A DNA stretch of 64,000 nucleotides from Mesorhizobium plurifarium. Lineage in GTDB: Bacteria > Pseudomonadota > Alphaproteobacteria > Rhizobiales > Rhizobiaceae. Both the position numbers and the translations under genes were made by a program. Under the pieces are notes generated by a model that saw nothing but the letters and a program-made list of their open reading frames with translations, searched no databases and was not told the DNA's origin. Position 1 is the stretch's first letter. Every line of letters begins with the position of its first letter. Location: assembly GCA_000824785.1 (NCBI GenBank), contig CCNB01000012.1, positions 350,993 to 414,992 on the forward strand, read 5' to 3'. Shown here piece by piece: positions 45,516 to 54,705 of this stretch.

Positions 45516-46286
45516 ATGGCATTCGATATCGTTGGTGCGGCTCAAGCGCTGGTGCGCGGCCATCGGGACAACACGCAGTTCGTGACGATCGAGGGATTGT
45601 CGGACCTTGCCTCCGCCTACAAAGTACAGGACGCCTATGTCGGATCGATCATAGGCGACGACCGCATAGCCGGTTACAAGATCGGCCTGACCTCGCACAG
45701 CATGCAGAGCATGTGCGGGATCGACCATCCCGTCGCCGGCGCCGTTTTCGGGCGGCGGGTGATGCACAGCGGAGCCAAGCTCTCGCTGACAGGCTACGGC
45801 CATCTCGGCGTGGAATTCGAGATCTGCGCCCGGCTCGGCCGCGATCTCGCGCCGCGCGCCGCGCCCTATACGCGCGACGAGGTCGCTGCGGCGGTCGACG
45901 GCGTCTGCGCGGCGGTCGAGGTCGTAGACGACCGCCACGCCGATTATTCGGTGCTGGATGTCCGCTCGCTGGTCGCCGATAATTCGTGGAATGCCGGCGT
46001 GGTGCTGGGCGATTTCGTCGCCCCGCCGGCAGCGCTGGAGAAAGTCGAAGCGGTCGTCTACCAGGACGGTGTCGAGATCGGCAGAGGGGTCGGCGCCGAT
46101 GCGCTCGGTCACCCCTATGAGCCGCTGGCCTGGCTGGCCGACCATCTCGGCGCTTCCGGCAGGGGCATGAAGGCGGGCGACATCGTCATGACGGGCAGCA
46201 TCGTGCGCACGCGCTTCCCCGACAAGGCTTTTTCCTATCGGTTCGACATTGCCGGTCTTGGCAGCGTCGAGGTCAGCGGCGCCTGA
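45516..46286 (+). CDS. 2-keto-4-pentenoate hydratase family protein
   Basis: This 256-aa protein of the fumarylacetoacetate-hydrolase/MhpD fold has YKIGLTSHSMQSM and the acidic metal-binding residues in GVEFEICARLGRDL, followed by CAAVEVVDDRH. Such enzymes hydrate 2-hydroxypentadienoate-type acids or decarboxylate 2-oxo acids. GGAGGG precedes ATG 45516. It is 25 bases upstream of the SDR gene. No ring-cleavage dioxygenase is nearby, so the pathway is unclear. Confidence 0.83.
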   Translation: MAFDIVGAAQALVRGHRDNTQFVTIEGLSDLASAYKVQDAYVGSIIGDDRIAGYKIGLTSHSMQSMCGIDHPVAGAVFGRRVMHSGAKLSLTGYGHLGVEFEICARLGRDLAPRAAPYTRDEVAAAVDGVCAAVEVVDDRHADYSVLDVRSLVADNSWNAGVVLGDFVAPPAALEKVEAVVYQDGVEIGRGVGADALGHPYEPLAWLADHLGASGRGMKAGDIVMTGSIVRTRFPDKAFSYRFDIAGLGSVEVSGA

Positions 46287-46311
46287 GCCGCCGCATCATC
46301 GGAGAGAACGG

Positions 46312-47046
46312 ATGGATCTTGGATTGAAGGGCAGGAACGCGCTCGTGCTGGGCGCTTCCAAAGGATTAGGCCGCGCCGTGGCCAAGGAGTTGCTGGACGA
46401 GGGCGCGCGCGTGGCGATCTGCGCCCGCACCGCCGCGGCGCTGGAGCAGACCGCCCGCGAGATCGGCGCGACGGCGCTCGTCTGCGACCTCGCGAAGCCG
46501 GGCGCTGCGACGGAGCTGGTCGAGCGGGCCAAGGCGACGCTCGGCGCGCCTGACATCGTGGTGGTCAACACCGGCGGCCCGCCCACCGCGCCCTTCGACG
46601 AGATCACCATCGAGCAATGGCGCGCCGCCTTCGACAATCTGTTCATGAGCGCGGTGGAGATCGTGCGGGCGGTGCTGCCTTCGATGCGCGAGAAGAAATG
46701 GGGCCGCGTGCTGTTCGTGACCTCCATCGCCGCGAAGGAGCCGATCAACCGCTTCGCGCTGTCCAACTCGCTGCGCGCCGGCATCCACGGACTGATCAAC
46801 ACGCTGAGCAAGGAAGAAGCGGCCAACGGCATCACCTTCAACGCGCTGATGCCGGGCTATACGCTGACCGAGAGGCTGGCGGATGCGAAGCTCGACCTGG
46901 AAAAGGTGAGCCAGGCCATACCCGCCAGGCGCATCGGCCGTCCCGAGGAGTTCGCGGCGCTGGCAGCCTTCCTCGCTTCCGACCGCGCTTCCTACATCAC
47001 CGGCCAGGCCGTCGCCTGCGACGGCGGCGCGCTCTGGTCGATCTGA
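46312..47046 (+). CDS. SDR-family oxidoreductase with atypical active site
   Basis: This 244-aa short-chain dehydrogenase/reductase-fold protein has the NAD(P) motif GASKGLG (14-20), NTGGP, and a Ser at 138 in VTSIAAKE. The usual Tyr-x3-Lys is absent: the segment reads FALSNSLRAG at 148-157. A conserved SDR subfamily with an LSN-x-LRAG segment exists, so this is not a sequencing error. Its reaction may therefore differ from classical SDRs. GGAGAG precedes the ATG. Confidence 0.82.
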   Translation: MDLGLKGRNALVLGASKGLGRAVAKELLDEGARVAICARTAAALEQTAREIGATALVCDLAKPGAATELVERAKATLGAPDIVVVNTGGPPTAPFDEITIEQWRAAFDNLFMSAVEIVRAVLPSMREKKWGRVLFVTSIAAKEPINRFALSNSLRAGIHGLINTLSKEEAANGITFNALMPGYTLTERLADAKLDLEKVSQAIPARRIGRPEEFAALAAFLASDRASYITGQAVACDGGALWSI

Positions 47047-47070
47047 CAGCGGCCTGCCTCACCGTGGAGG

Positions 47071-49890
47071 CTACTCGAACGAGTAGGTAAATCCTTCCGG
47101 CGACGCGTCCACGGTGACTTTCGCCATCTTCTTGCCCTCGAGCGAGCGGTTGAGCACGCCGCGGCTGAGTTCCGGCAGCAGCGTGTTGGTGAGGATGGCG
47201 TCGATCATGCGGCCGCCGGATTCGATTTCGGTGCAGCGCGCCTTGACCAGATCCATGACGCCGTCGCCGATCACCAGTTCGGCGTCGTTCGTAGCCTTGA
47301 GGCGGCGCGCGATCTTGCCGAACTGATGCCGGGCGATCGCCTCGATCATCGCGTCCGACAGCGGATAGTAGGGAATGGTCACCACGCGACCGAGGAAGGC
47401 GGCCGGGAAGACCTTCAGCAGCGGGGCGCGCAGCGCGGTGTCGAGATCGTCGATGCCGGTCCGCACCGTGCCGTTCCTGGTGCGATCCATGATGACGTCG
47501 GAGCCGACATTCGAGGTGAGCAGGATCAGCGTGTTCTTGAAGTCGATCCGGCGGCCTTCGCTGTCGTCCATCATACCCTTGTCGAAGACCTGGAAAAAGA
47601 TCTCGTGCACGTCAGGGTGCGCCTTCTCGACCTCGTCGAGCAGGATCACCGAATAAGGTTTCCTGCGCACGGCCTCGGTCAGGATGCCGCCCTTGCCGTA
47701 GCCGACATAGCCGGGCGGCGCGCCCTTCAGCGTCGAGACGGTGTGCGCTTCCTGGAACTCCGACATGTTGATCGAGATCAGGTTCTGCTCGCCGCCATAA
47801 AGCGTCTCGGCCAGCGCCAGCGCGGTTTCGGTCTTGCCGACGCCGGAGGGGCCGCAAAGCAGGAAGACGCCGACCGGCTTTTCCGGCGCGCCGAGACCGG
47901 CGCGGCTGGTCTGCACGCGCCGGGCGATCATCTCCATCGCGTGGTCCTGGCCGACCACGCGCTCTGACAAGGTGGCGGCGAGCTTGAGCGCCTTTTCGGT
48001 CTGGCTGGAGAGCATGCGTCCGGTCGGGATGCCGGTCCAATCCTGCACCACGGCGGCGACCGCATTGCGATCGACCGACGGCAGGATGAGCGGTGTCTCG
48101 CCCTGCGCCGCGGCAAGTTCGGCCATCAGCTCGCGCAGCCGCGCGAGGTCACCGGCCGGCTCGGCGGAAGCCGTTTCGGCCTTCGCAGTCTTGGCCGGCT
48201 TGGCTTTGGAGGCTTTGGTCCTCTTGGTCTCGTCAGCCTTGCTCTCGCTGATCTTGCTTTCGGGGAGCTTTTGCTCGGGCGCCTTTGCCGCGCCCTCCGC
48301 ACTCGCCGTCTCCGCAGCGGCCTCTTCGCCCGCTGCCTCGTCGAGCGGCACGCCTTCGCCGCGTAGTTTGGCGCGCAGGTCGAGTATCTCGCTCACCAGC
48401 GCTTTTTCCCGGTCCCAGCGCGCCTGGGCTGCGGCGAGACTTGTCTCGGTTTCCGCCAGCCCGGCATCGACACGGGCCTGACGGTCGGCGACGTCGATGC
48501 CGATCGCCGCCTCGCGGCCAATGATGCCCCTCTCCACTTCGAGCGCCTGGCGGCGGCGCAGGATATCCTCGACTTCGGCCGGCGTCGCATGCTGCGAGAC
48601 CGCGACGCGCGCGCAAGCCGTGTCGAGCAGGCTGACCGCCTTGTCCGGCAATTGCCTGGCCGGGATATAGCGGTGCGACAGCGAAACCGCCGCCTCGATC
48701 GCTTCGTCCAGGATCTGCACCTTGTGGTGCTGCTCCAGGACGCCCGCGACGCCGCGCAGCATCAGCACGGCCACCGCTTCCGAGGGCTCATCGATCTTGA
48801 CCACCTGGAAGCGACGGGTGAGCGCCGGGTCCTTCTCGATATGCTGCTTGTACTCAGCCCAGGTCGTGGCCGCGATGGTGCGAAGCTCGCCGCGCGCCAG
48901 CGCCGGCTTCAAGAGATTGGCCGCGTCGCCGGTCCCGGCGGCGCCGCCGGCGCCGATCAGCGTATGCGCCTCGTCGATAAACAGGATGATCGGCACCTCT
49001 GAGGCCTGGACCTCGTCGATCACCGCCTTCAGCCGCTTCTCGAACTCGCCCTTGACGCTGGCGCCAGCCTGCATCAGCCCGACATCGAGCATGCGCACGC
49101 TGACATTCTGCAATGTCGGCGGCACGTCGCCCTGGGCGATGCGCAGCGCAAAGCCCTCGACCGCCGCCGTCTTGCCGACGCCGGCCTCGCCGGTGAGGAT
49201 CGGGTTGTTTTGCCGGCGTCGCATCAGGATGTCGACGATCTGCCTGATCTCCGGATCGCGGCCGACGACCGGATCGATCTTGCCGTCGCGGGCGCGCTGG
49301 GTGAGATCTGTGGCGTACTTGGCTAACGCCGAATCCCCGCCCGGACCGCGCTTCATCGGCGTCTCGGCAGCAGCGGCAGCAGGAGGTGAGCCGGCTTCGA
49401 GCGAGCCTTCGGTGACATCGGCGAAGCGGGAAATGACACCGTCGGCGTCGATCTTGTCGAACTCCGCGCTGATCTTGGACACAAGGCCTTCCAGCGCCGG
49501 CGTCTTCAGGCAGGCAAGCAGGATATGAGCGCTGCGCACCTCTTCGACGCCGAATTCCAGCGTCGCCAGATTCCAGCCCTCCTGGATGGCGTGAAAAATA
49601 TGGTCGGAGAATTCCTCCACCGAGGTGGCACCATAGGGCAGCTTGTCGATGGCGCGCGTCATGTCGGCCGTCAGCCGGCTGACATCCAGTCCGGCGTCGG
49701 CGACGATCATCTGCACATCCGAGCGCTCGGACAGAACCAACTGCTGGATGAAATGGGCAAGCTCGACATAGGGATTGCCGCGCAGCTTGGCGGTGTCGGC
49801 CGCGGCCTTGAAGGCGCGCACCCCCGTGGCGTTGAGCTTGGCAACCAGTTCCTTACGCTTGAAGCTCTGCGATGACCGGCGCTGTTCCAT
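47071..49890 (-). CDS. clpV: T6SS ATPase ClpV (TssH)
   Basis: This 939-aa AAA+ protein disassembles contracted TssB/TssC sheaths. It has an N-terminal Clp_N domain, a first AAA with GEAGVGKT (about 234-241), the coiled-coil M domain and a second AAA with GPSGVGKT. An insert of about 64 residues, rich in Ala, Lys, Glu and Ser (about 517-580, encoded at 48151-48342), lies in the M-domain region and makes it longer than a typical ClpV. ATG 49890 has GGGAG upstream; ATG 49929 has none. It is divergent from tssA and convergent with the SDR gene. Confidence 0.93.
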   Translation of the reverse strand: MEQRRSSQSFKRKELVAKLNATGVRAFKAAADTAKLRGNPYVELAHFIQQLVLSERSDVQMIVADAGLDVSRLTADMTRAIDKLPYGATSVEEFSDHIFHAIQEGWNLATLEFGVEEVRSAHILLACLKTPALEGLVSKISAEFDKIDADGVISRFADVTEGSLEAGSPPAAAAAETPMKRGPGGDSALAKYATDLTQRARDGKIDPVVGRDPEIRQIVDILMRRRQNNPILTGEAGVGKTAAVEGFALRIAQGDVPPTLQNVSVRMLDVGLMQAGASVKGEFEKRLKAVIDEVQASEVPIILFIDEAHTLIGAGGAAGTGDAANLLKPALARGELRTIAATTWAEYKQHIEKDPALTRRFQVVKIDEPSEAVAVLMLRGVAGVLEQHHKVQILDEAIEAAVSLSHRYIPARQLPDKAVSLLDTACARVAVSQHATPAEVEDILRRRQALEVERGIIGREAAIGIDVADRQARVDAGLAETETSLAAAQARWDREKALVSEILDLRAKLRGEGVPLDEAAGEEAAAETASAEGAAKAPEQKLPESKISESKADETKRTKASKAKPAKTAKAETASAEPAGDLARLRELMAELAAAQGETPLILPSVDRNAVAAVVQDWTGIPTGRMLSSQTEKALKLAATLSERVVGQDHAMEMIARRVQTSRAGLGAPEKPVGVFLLCGPSGVGKTETALALAETLYGGEQNLISINMSEFQEAHTVSTLKGAPPGYVGYGKGGILTEAVRRKPYSVILLDEVEKAHPDVHEIFFQVFDKGMMDDSEGRRIDFKNTLILLTSNVGSDVIMDRTRNGTVRTGIDDLDTALRAPLLKVFPAAFLGRVVTIPYYPLSDAMIEAIARHQFGKIARRLKATNDAELVIGDGVMDLVKARCTEIESGGRMIDAILTNTLLPELSRGVLNRSLEGKKMAKVTVDASPEGFTYSFE

Positions 49891-50223
49891 CGAACCTGCT
49901 CCCGCAACCTGCCGACCGTACCCTGCCATATAAGCGGCTGCTTGACAAAGCCGCGTGACGGATAGGGCTTTTTGAAACTATCCGGGCGGCACCGCCCGGT
50001 TACACAAGCCTTGCAAACTCGTGGCCAACAAACACGATTGCTGTCCGGGCTATGCGAGCCATTTCACATACCGGGCCCGGCAATCGCGCAATGGGTTTCG
50101 CCGAAGAGAACGGTCGCGTTTAGCTTCCGTTAGTTTTTGCGCAGATGCTCAATTGTCGTCGCATGAGGCCAGTGATAACGTTACGTCACATAGGGGTCTC
50201 AGGGCCGCTGGCTGGGGGTTAGT
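49891..50223. promoter_or_regulatory. Divergent promoter region clpV/tssA
   Basis: These 333 bases carry an 18-base near-palindrome (CCGGGCGG, CA, CCGCCCGG at 49982-49999). Another site with core TAACGTTA (50176-50183), flanked by GTGA and TCAC, lies about 40 bases before the tssA GTG. Both arms of the T6SS must be transcribed from here. No sigma-54 box was found by eye. Confidence 0.45.
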
Positions 50224-51396
50224 GTGATTGATCTCGCACTCTGGCTGAATCCTCTGAACGGTGAGAATCCGTCGGGAGAGGACTTGCGCAACGACCCGGC
50301 CTTTCATGAGCTGGAGCGCCTGACCGAACCTCAGCTCAAAGTTGTCCATGACGGCAACGGCAAGCCCACATCGCAGTCCAGTCCGGTCGACTGGACGGCG
50401 GTGCTCGAAAGGGCCGAAGAGCTGCGCTCCCGCGGCCGGGACCTGCGCCTGCTGGTCATCGTCGCACGGGCCTTAGCCAACGAAGAAGGGCTGGCCGGCC
50501 TCGCCCAGGGCCTGACGCTCATCGCCAGGACCTTCGACCAGCATTGGGACACGATGCATCCGGCATTGCGGGCGAACGCGCCGCCGCGCGACGCCGCCTT
50601 GCGCCGCATCAACGCGTTGCTCGATCTCCAGAATGCCCAGGAAGGCCTGCTGGCGAACCTGCGTGGAACCGTCTTCTTCTCGCCGCGCCAGGTCGGGCCG
50701 ATCAGCGGACGCGACCTGGAACAGGGCGCGCTCGACGAGCGCGTCATGCTGCAGGAAGCGGCCTCGGGATTGAACGCCGCCGAGAAGGCGGCATTGGTGA
50801 GCGCGCACAACCAGTTGCTGAACCGGGTGCGCGCCGGATGCGCGGCGCAAATCGATCAGGCCGGCGAGGCGATGACGTCGCTCCTGGCCGACGCGCATGC
50901 CGCGATCGCCGCCCTCGACGCCGTGGACGCCGCGCTCAACGCCCGCATCGAGGGCCATGGCGCCACCGTCCCGGAATTGAAGAAGTTCCTGCAGCGTTTG
51001 CTGACGACGCTGGAGCGGAATTCCGGCGCCGGGGCCCCGGCCAGCGGCGCCGCGAAGACCGCTCCGCAGGCGGCGGAGCCGGCAACGCCCGCCCGCAACG
51101 GTCATGGAGCCGAGACGATGGCAAGTGTGGCAAGCCCCGTGGAAGCGAGCGCCGGTCTACCGGACCGGATCAACTCGCGCGACGAAGTCGTCAAATGCCT
51201 CGATCTCGTCGTCGCCTTCTATGACCGTACCGAGCCGTCCAGCCCCATCCCGCATCTCGCCCGGCGCGTGCGCCGGATGGTGCACATGGATTTCGTGGAA
51301 CTGATGGAAGATCTCGCCCCGTCGGGGCTGAAGGAATTCCGGCTGCTTGCCGGTGTCGCCGATCCCAAGAAGCCGGCCCAGAAGGATGAAAGGTAA
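50224..51396 (+). CDS. tssA: T6SS protein TssA (ImpA domain)
   Basis: This 390-aa baseplate- or sheath-cap-associated protein has an ImpA_N domain (NGENPSGEDLRNDPAFHELE) and a C-terminal segment (LDLVVAFYDRTEPSSPIPHL) typical of short TssA. The start is GTG with a GGGGG stretch upstream. It leads the plus-strand operon and is followed after 5 bases by tssB. Confidence 0.9.
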   Translation: MIDLALWLNPLNGENPSGEDLRNDPAFHELERLTEPQLKVVHDGNGKPTSQSSPVDWTAVLERAEELRSRGRDLRLLVIVARALANEEGLAGLAQGLTLIARTFDQHWDTMHPALRANAPPRDAALRRINALLDLQNAQEGLLANLRGTVFFSPRQVGPISGRDLEQGALDERVMLQEAASGLNAAEKAALVSAHNQLLNRVRAGCAAQIDQAGEAMTSLLADAHAAIAALDAVDAALNARIEGHGATVPELKKFLQRLLTTLERNSGAGAPASGAAKTAPQAAEPATPARNGHGAETMASVASPVEASAGLPDRINSRDEVVKCLDLVVAFYDRTEPSSPIPHLARRVRRMVHMDFVELMEDLAPSGLKEFRLLAGVADPKKPAQKDER

Positions 51397-51401
51397 CCAG
51401 C

Positions 51402-51938
51402 ATGCCAGCAGAGAGCAAAGCGAAGGTCATCGAAAGAAACCGCGCGCCGCGCGTGCAGATCGCCTACGACGTCGAAACTTACGGCAGCCCGACGACGATC
51501 GAACTGCCGTTCGTCATGGCCGTGATGGCCGACCTTGCCGGCGCGTCGCAGACCAAGGAAGCGTCGAAGTCGGTCCTCGACCGCAACTTCGTCGAAACCG
51601 ACGCCAACCGCTTCCCGAAGTTCATGGAAGCGATGGGGCCGCGCGTGAAGGCCCGGGTGAAGAACACCCTGCCGCAGGCCGAAGGCCAGGAACGGGACGA
51701 AGAGCTCGCCATCGACCTCACCTTCTCCAAGATGGGCGATTTCGCGCCGGACAAGATCGCCGAGCAGGTCCCGCAACTGGCCGAGATCCTGAAGATGCGC
51801 CGGCAGCTCGAGGAGCTGCTGGGCTTCATGGACGGCCGCGTCGACGCCGAAAAGCGCATCGCGCAGCTTCTGAACAACGAGCCGCTGCTGAGCAAGATCG
51901 CCAGCCAGGCGATGGATGACGGCAAGGGCGAGGAGTAA
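51402..51938 (+). CDS. tssB: T6SS sheath small subunit TssB
   Basis: This 178-aa small sheath subunit (VipA/ImpB) has RNRAPRVQIAYDVETYGSPT, the conserved LPFVMAVMADL stretch and QEELLGFMDGR-like QLEELLGFMDGR. It pairs with TssC to form the contractile sheath. It lies 3 bases from tssC. Confidence 0.95.
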   Translation: MPAESKAKVIERNRAPRVQIAYDVETYGSPTTIELPFVMAVMADLAGASQTKEASKSVLDRNFVETDANRFPKFMEAMGPRVKARVKNTLPQAEGQERDEELAIDLTFSKMGDFAPDKIAEQVPQLAEILKMRRQLEELLGFMDGRVDAEKRIAQLLNNEPLLSKIASQAMDDGKGEE

Positions 51939-51941
51939 GTC

Positions 51942-53447
51942 ATGGCCGAACAGCAAAAGACCGCAGCCGCCACCGCCGAGGCGGAAGCCATCGATCTCGG
52001 CGAATTCAGCGGGCTCCTTGAAAAGGATTTCAAGGTCAAGAAGGACGACAGCGAGAAGCTGCAGCAACTGGTGCGCAACCTGGCACTGGCGGCCCAGTCC
52101 CGCTCCGAGACCACGACCATCTCGTCCAACGCGATCAAGTCGATCAAGTCGCTGATCGCCGGCATCGACAAGATGCTGACGACCCAGGTCAACGAGATCC
52201 TGCATGCGCCGGAAGTGCGCGAGATGGAAGGCACCTGGCGCGGCCTCTGGTACCTGATCAACAACACCGAGACGGATAGCAAGCTGAAGATCCGGGTGAT
52301 GAACATCTCCAAGGAGCAGCTGGCCGACACGCTGGAAGACTATGAAGGCCAGATGTGGGACCAGAGCCCGATCTTCAAGAAGGTCTACACGGACGAGTAT
52401 TCGATGCTGGGCGGCGAGCCGATCGGCTGCATCATCGGCGCCTACGAGTTCTCGAACCATCCGCGCGACGTCGGCCTGCTGCGCAACATCTCCGGCGTGT
52501 GCGCCTCGGCGCACACGCCGTTCATCGCCGCCGCCTCGCCGCGGCTGTTCCGCATGGACAGCTGGCAGGAACTGCCGAACCCGCAGGACCTGCAGATGAT
52601 CGTCAACAACCCGGCCTATGCCTCATGGCAGTCGCTGCGCGAAAGCGAGGATGCCCGCTATATCGGGCTGACCATGCCGCGCGTGCTGGCGCGCCTGCCC
52701 TACGGCTCGGAAACCGTTCCGGTGAAGGGCTTCACCTTCGAGGAAGAGGTGGGCGGCGACCACAACAAATATGTCTGGATGAACGCCGCCTTCCCGATGG
52801 GCGTCAACATCAACCGCAGCCACAAGCTCTATGGCTGGGGCACGCAGATCCGCGGCGTCGAGAACGGCGGCACGGTGCTCAACCTGCCGGTACACGCCTT
52901 CCCGACCGACGACGGATCGATCGCGATGAAATGCCCGACCGAGGTCGCCATCGACGACCGGCGCGAGGCGGAACTGGCCAAGCTCGGCCTGATGCCGATC
53001 CTGCACCGCAAGAACACCGATCTTGCGGCCTTCATCGGCGCGCATTCGCTGCAGGACGACGAGACGCGCGCCGGGCGCCTGGTCGACCCTGACGCGCAGT
53101 CGAACGAGCGGCTCAGCGCCAACCTGCCCTACCTCTTCCCGGTCTCGCGCTTCGCGCACTACCTCAAGGCGATCGCGCGCGACAAGATCGGCTCGTTCAA
53201 GGAACGCACCGACATGGAGATCTGGTTGACCGAATGGATCAACCGGTACGTGCTGGCCAATCCAGCCTTTGCCGACGACAAGGCGCGCGCCAAGCGTCCG
53301 CTTGCCGCCGCCGAGGTCCAGGTCGACAGCGTCGAAGGCCGGCCCGGTTACTACAATGCCCGTTTCTATCTGCGTCCGCACTACCAGCTGGAAGGCATCA
53401 ACGCCTCGCTCCGGCTGGTGTCGGAACTGCCGTCGGTGAAGGGCTGA
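51942..53447 (+). CDS. tssC: T6SS sheath large subunit TssC
   Basis: This 501-aa large sheath subunit (VipB/ImpC) has EGTWRGLWYLINNTETD, AYEFSNHPRDVGLL and the C-terminal FYLRPHYQLEGI with LRLVSELPS. Length and motifs are canonical. It is followed after 41 bases by hcp. Confidence 0.96.
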   Translation: MAEQQKTAAATAEAEAIDLGEFSGLLEKDFKVKKDDSEKLQQLVRNLALAAQSRSETTTISSNAIKSIKSLIAGIDKMLTTQVNEILHAPEVREMEGTWRGLWYLINNTETDSKLKIRVMNISKEQLADTLEDYEGQMWDQSPIFKKVYTDEYSMLGGEPIGCIIGAYEFSNHPRDVGLLRNISGVCASAHTPFIAAASPRLFRMDSWQELPNPQDLQMIVNNPAYASWQSLRESEDARYIGLTMPRVLARLPYGSETVPVKGFTFEEEVGGDHNKYVWMNAAFPMGVNINRSHKLYGWGTQIRGVENGGTVLNLPVHAFPTDDGSIAMKCPTEVAIDDRREAELAKLGLMPILHRKNTDLAAFIGAHSLQDDETRAGRLVDPDAQSNERLSANLPYLFPVSRFAHYLKAIARDKIGSFKERTDMEIWLTEWINRYVLANPAFADDKARAKRPLAAAEVQVDSVEGRPGYYNARFYLRPHYQLEGINASLRLVSELPSVKG

Positions 53448-53488
53448 AATCGTAAAGTCATCTTGTTTCGTAGCGGTGGAGAAAGACA

Positions 53489-53965
53489 ATGCCAGACAGA
53501 ACCGATGCGCCTTCGATGAAGATCGACGGCTTCCTGAAAGTCCCGGACATCAAGGGCCCGAGCAAGCGCGACGGCCATGAGGACGAGATCGAGATCCATG
53601 GCGTCGATTACAAGATGATCGCGCCCTACGACCCGAATTCGCTCTCGCGGCGCGGCCGCGTGTCGATGGGAATGATCAAATTCTTCAAGCATTACGACAA
53701 GTCGTCGCCCTACCTGAAGAAGGCCCTGTTCGAGAACAAAGCGCTGGACGAGGTGGTGTTTTCGGCACGCCGCACCATCGACGGCGAGACCAGCGACTAT
53801 CTGGTCGTCACGCTCACCGATGCCTCGATCATGGAATACGACATGCGGCAGGCCCGTGACGAGGCGGACCTGATCGAGGAAGAGGTCAGCTTCGCCTACA
53901 AGAAGATCAAGTTCGTCTACGACAAGGACGACGAGATCGAAATGGACGTCTATGTCGGCAAGTGA
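53489..53965 (+). CDS. hcp: T6SS tube protein Hcp
   Basis: This 158-aa inner-tube protein and secreted chaperone has IEIHGVDYKM, the strand RRGRVSMGMIKFFKHYDKS, DYLVVTLTDASI and a C-terminal KKIKFVY. GGAGA precedes the ATG. Hcp forms stacked hexamers and can carry effectors. The tssE start overlaps its last codons by 14 bases. Confidence 0.95.
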   Translation: MPDRTDAPSMKIDGFLKVPDIKGPSKRDGHEDEIEIHGVDYKMIAPYDPNSLSRRGRVSMGMIKFFKHYDKSSPYLKKALFENKALDEVVFSARRTIDGETSDYLVVTLTDASIMEYDMRQARDEADLIEEEVSFAYKKIKFVYDKDDEIEMDVYVGK

Positions 53966-54704
53966 GGCCAAACGGCCTGGCGCGAAAGCGCAGCTGGCCG
54001 GCAGCTCCCGGGCAAAACGCGAGGCGGTCCAGCCCTCCCTCTGGGATCGCCTCGTCAACGATCTGCCCGGGCTGACGTCGGAGATCGACGAGCTGCGCCG
54101 TCTGCTGGACGAAGAACTCGGCGCCGAGCGCGTCGAGGCTCTTCTTGCCGGCAGCGCGCGTGTCATCGATGCCGATGCGGAATTGACGCCCGAACAGAAA
54201 CGGCGACTGCACCGGCTGGTCTTCCAGACCGAGCATCGCGCCGAAATCGAAAACCGCGGCGTGGTGGTGTCGGCGCGGGTGCTCAGGGAAGCGGTCCGGC
54301 GCGACATCGAGGCCCTCTTCAACACCGAGCGTTTCGAGTCCGTACCGATGCTTTCCGATGCCGAACATGAGCAGCCCCTGGACGAATTGCCGCCGCTCGC
54401 CGACTTTCCGGAAGTGCGCCGCAGCGTCGTCAACTATGGTGTGCCGTCCTTTTCGGGCCGTTCGTCGCGGGATTTCGACCGCGATACCCTGGCGCGCGAG
54501 ATCCGCGCGGTGCTCGCCACCTTCGAACCGCGCCTCAAGGAGAGCGCCACAACAGTCAACGTCACGCTCGGCGACAAGAGCGTCGGCCTCAAGATAGAGA
54601 TCGACGCCGTGCTGATCATGACGCCGACGCCGGAACGCATGCGGCTACGCACCACGATCAATCTCGACAACGGCCTGGCGCGAACCGAATTCCGGGAGAC
54701 CTGA
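53952..54704 (+). CDS. tssE: T6SS baseplate protein TssE (gp25-like), enlarged
   Basis: This 250-aa protein has an N-terminal SLWDRLVND, the TssE-type VLREAVRRDIEALFNTERF and a C-terminal gp25 domain (VRRSVVNYGVPSFSGRSS). Typical TssE is nearer 150-190 residues. About 60 extra residues (about 40-105, charged and helical) separate SLWDRLVND from VLREAV. It overlaps hcp by 14 bases and is followed by tssF. Confidence 0.88.
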   Translation: MSASEAKRPGAKAQLAGSSRAKREAVQPSLWDRLVNDLPGLTSEIDELRRLLDEELGAERVEALLAGSARVIDADAELTPEQKRRLHRLVFQTEHRAEIENRGVVVSARVLREAVRRDIEALFNTERFESVPMLSDAEHEQPLDELPPLADFPEVRRSVVNYGVPSFSGRSSRDFDRDTLAREIRAVLATFEPRLKESATTVNVTLGDKSVGLKIEIDAVLIMTPTPERMRLRTTINLDNGLARTEFRET

Positions 54705-54705
54705 G

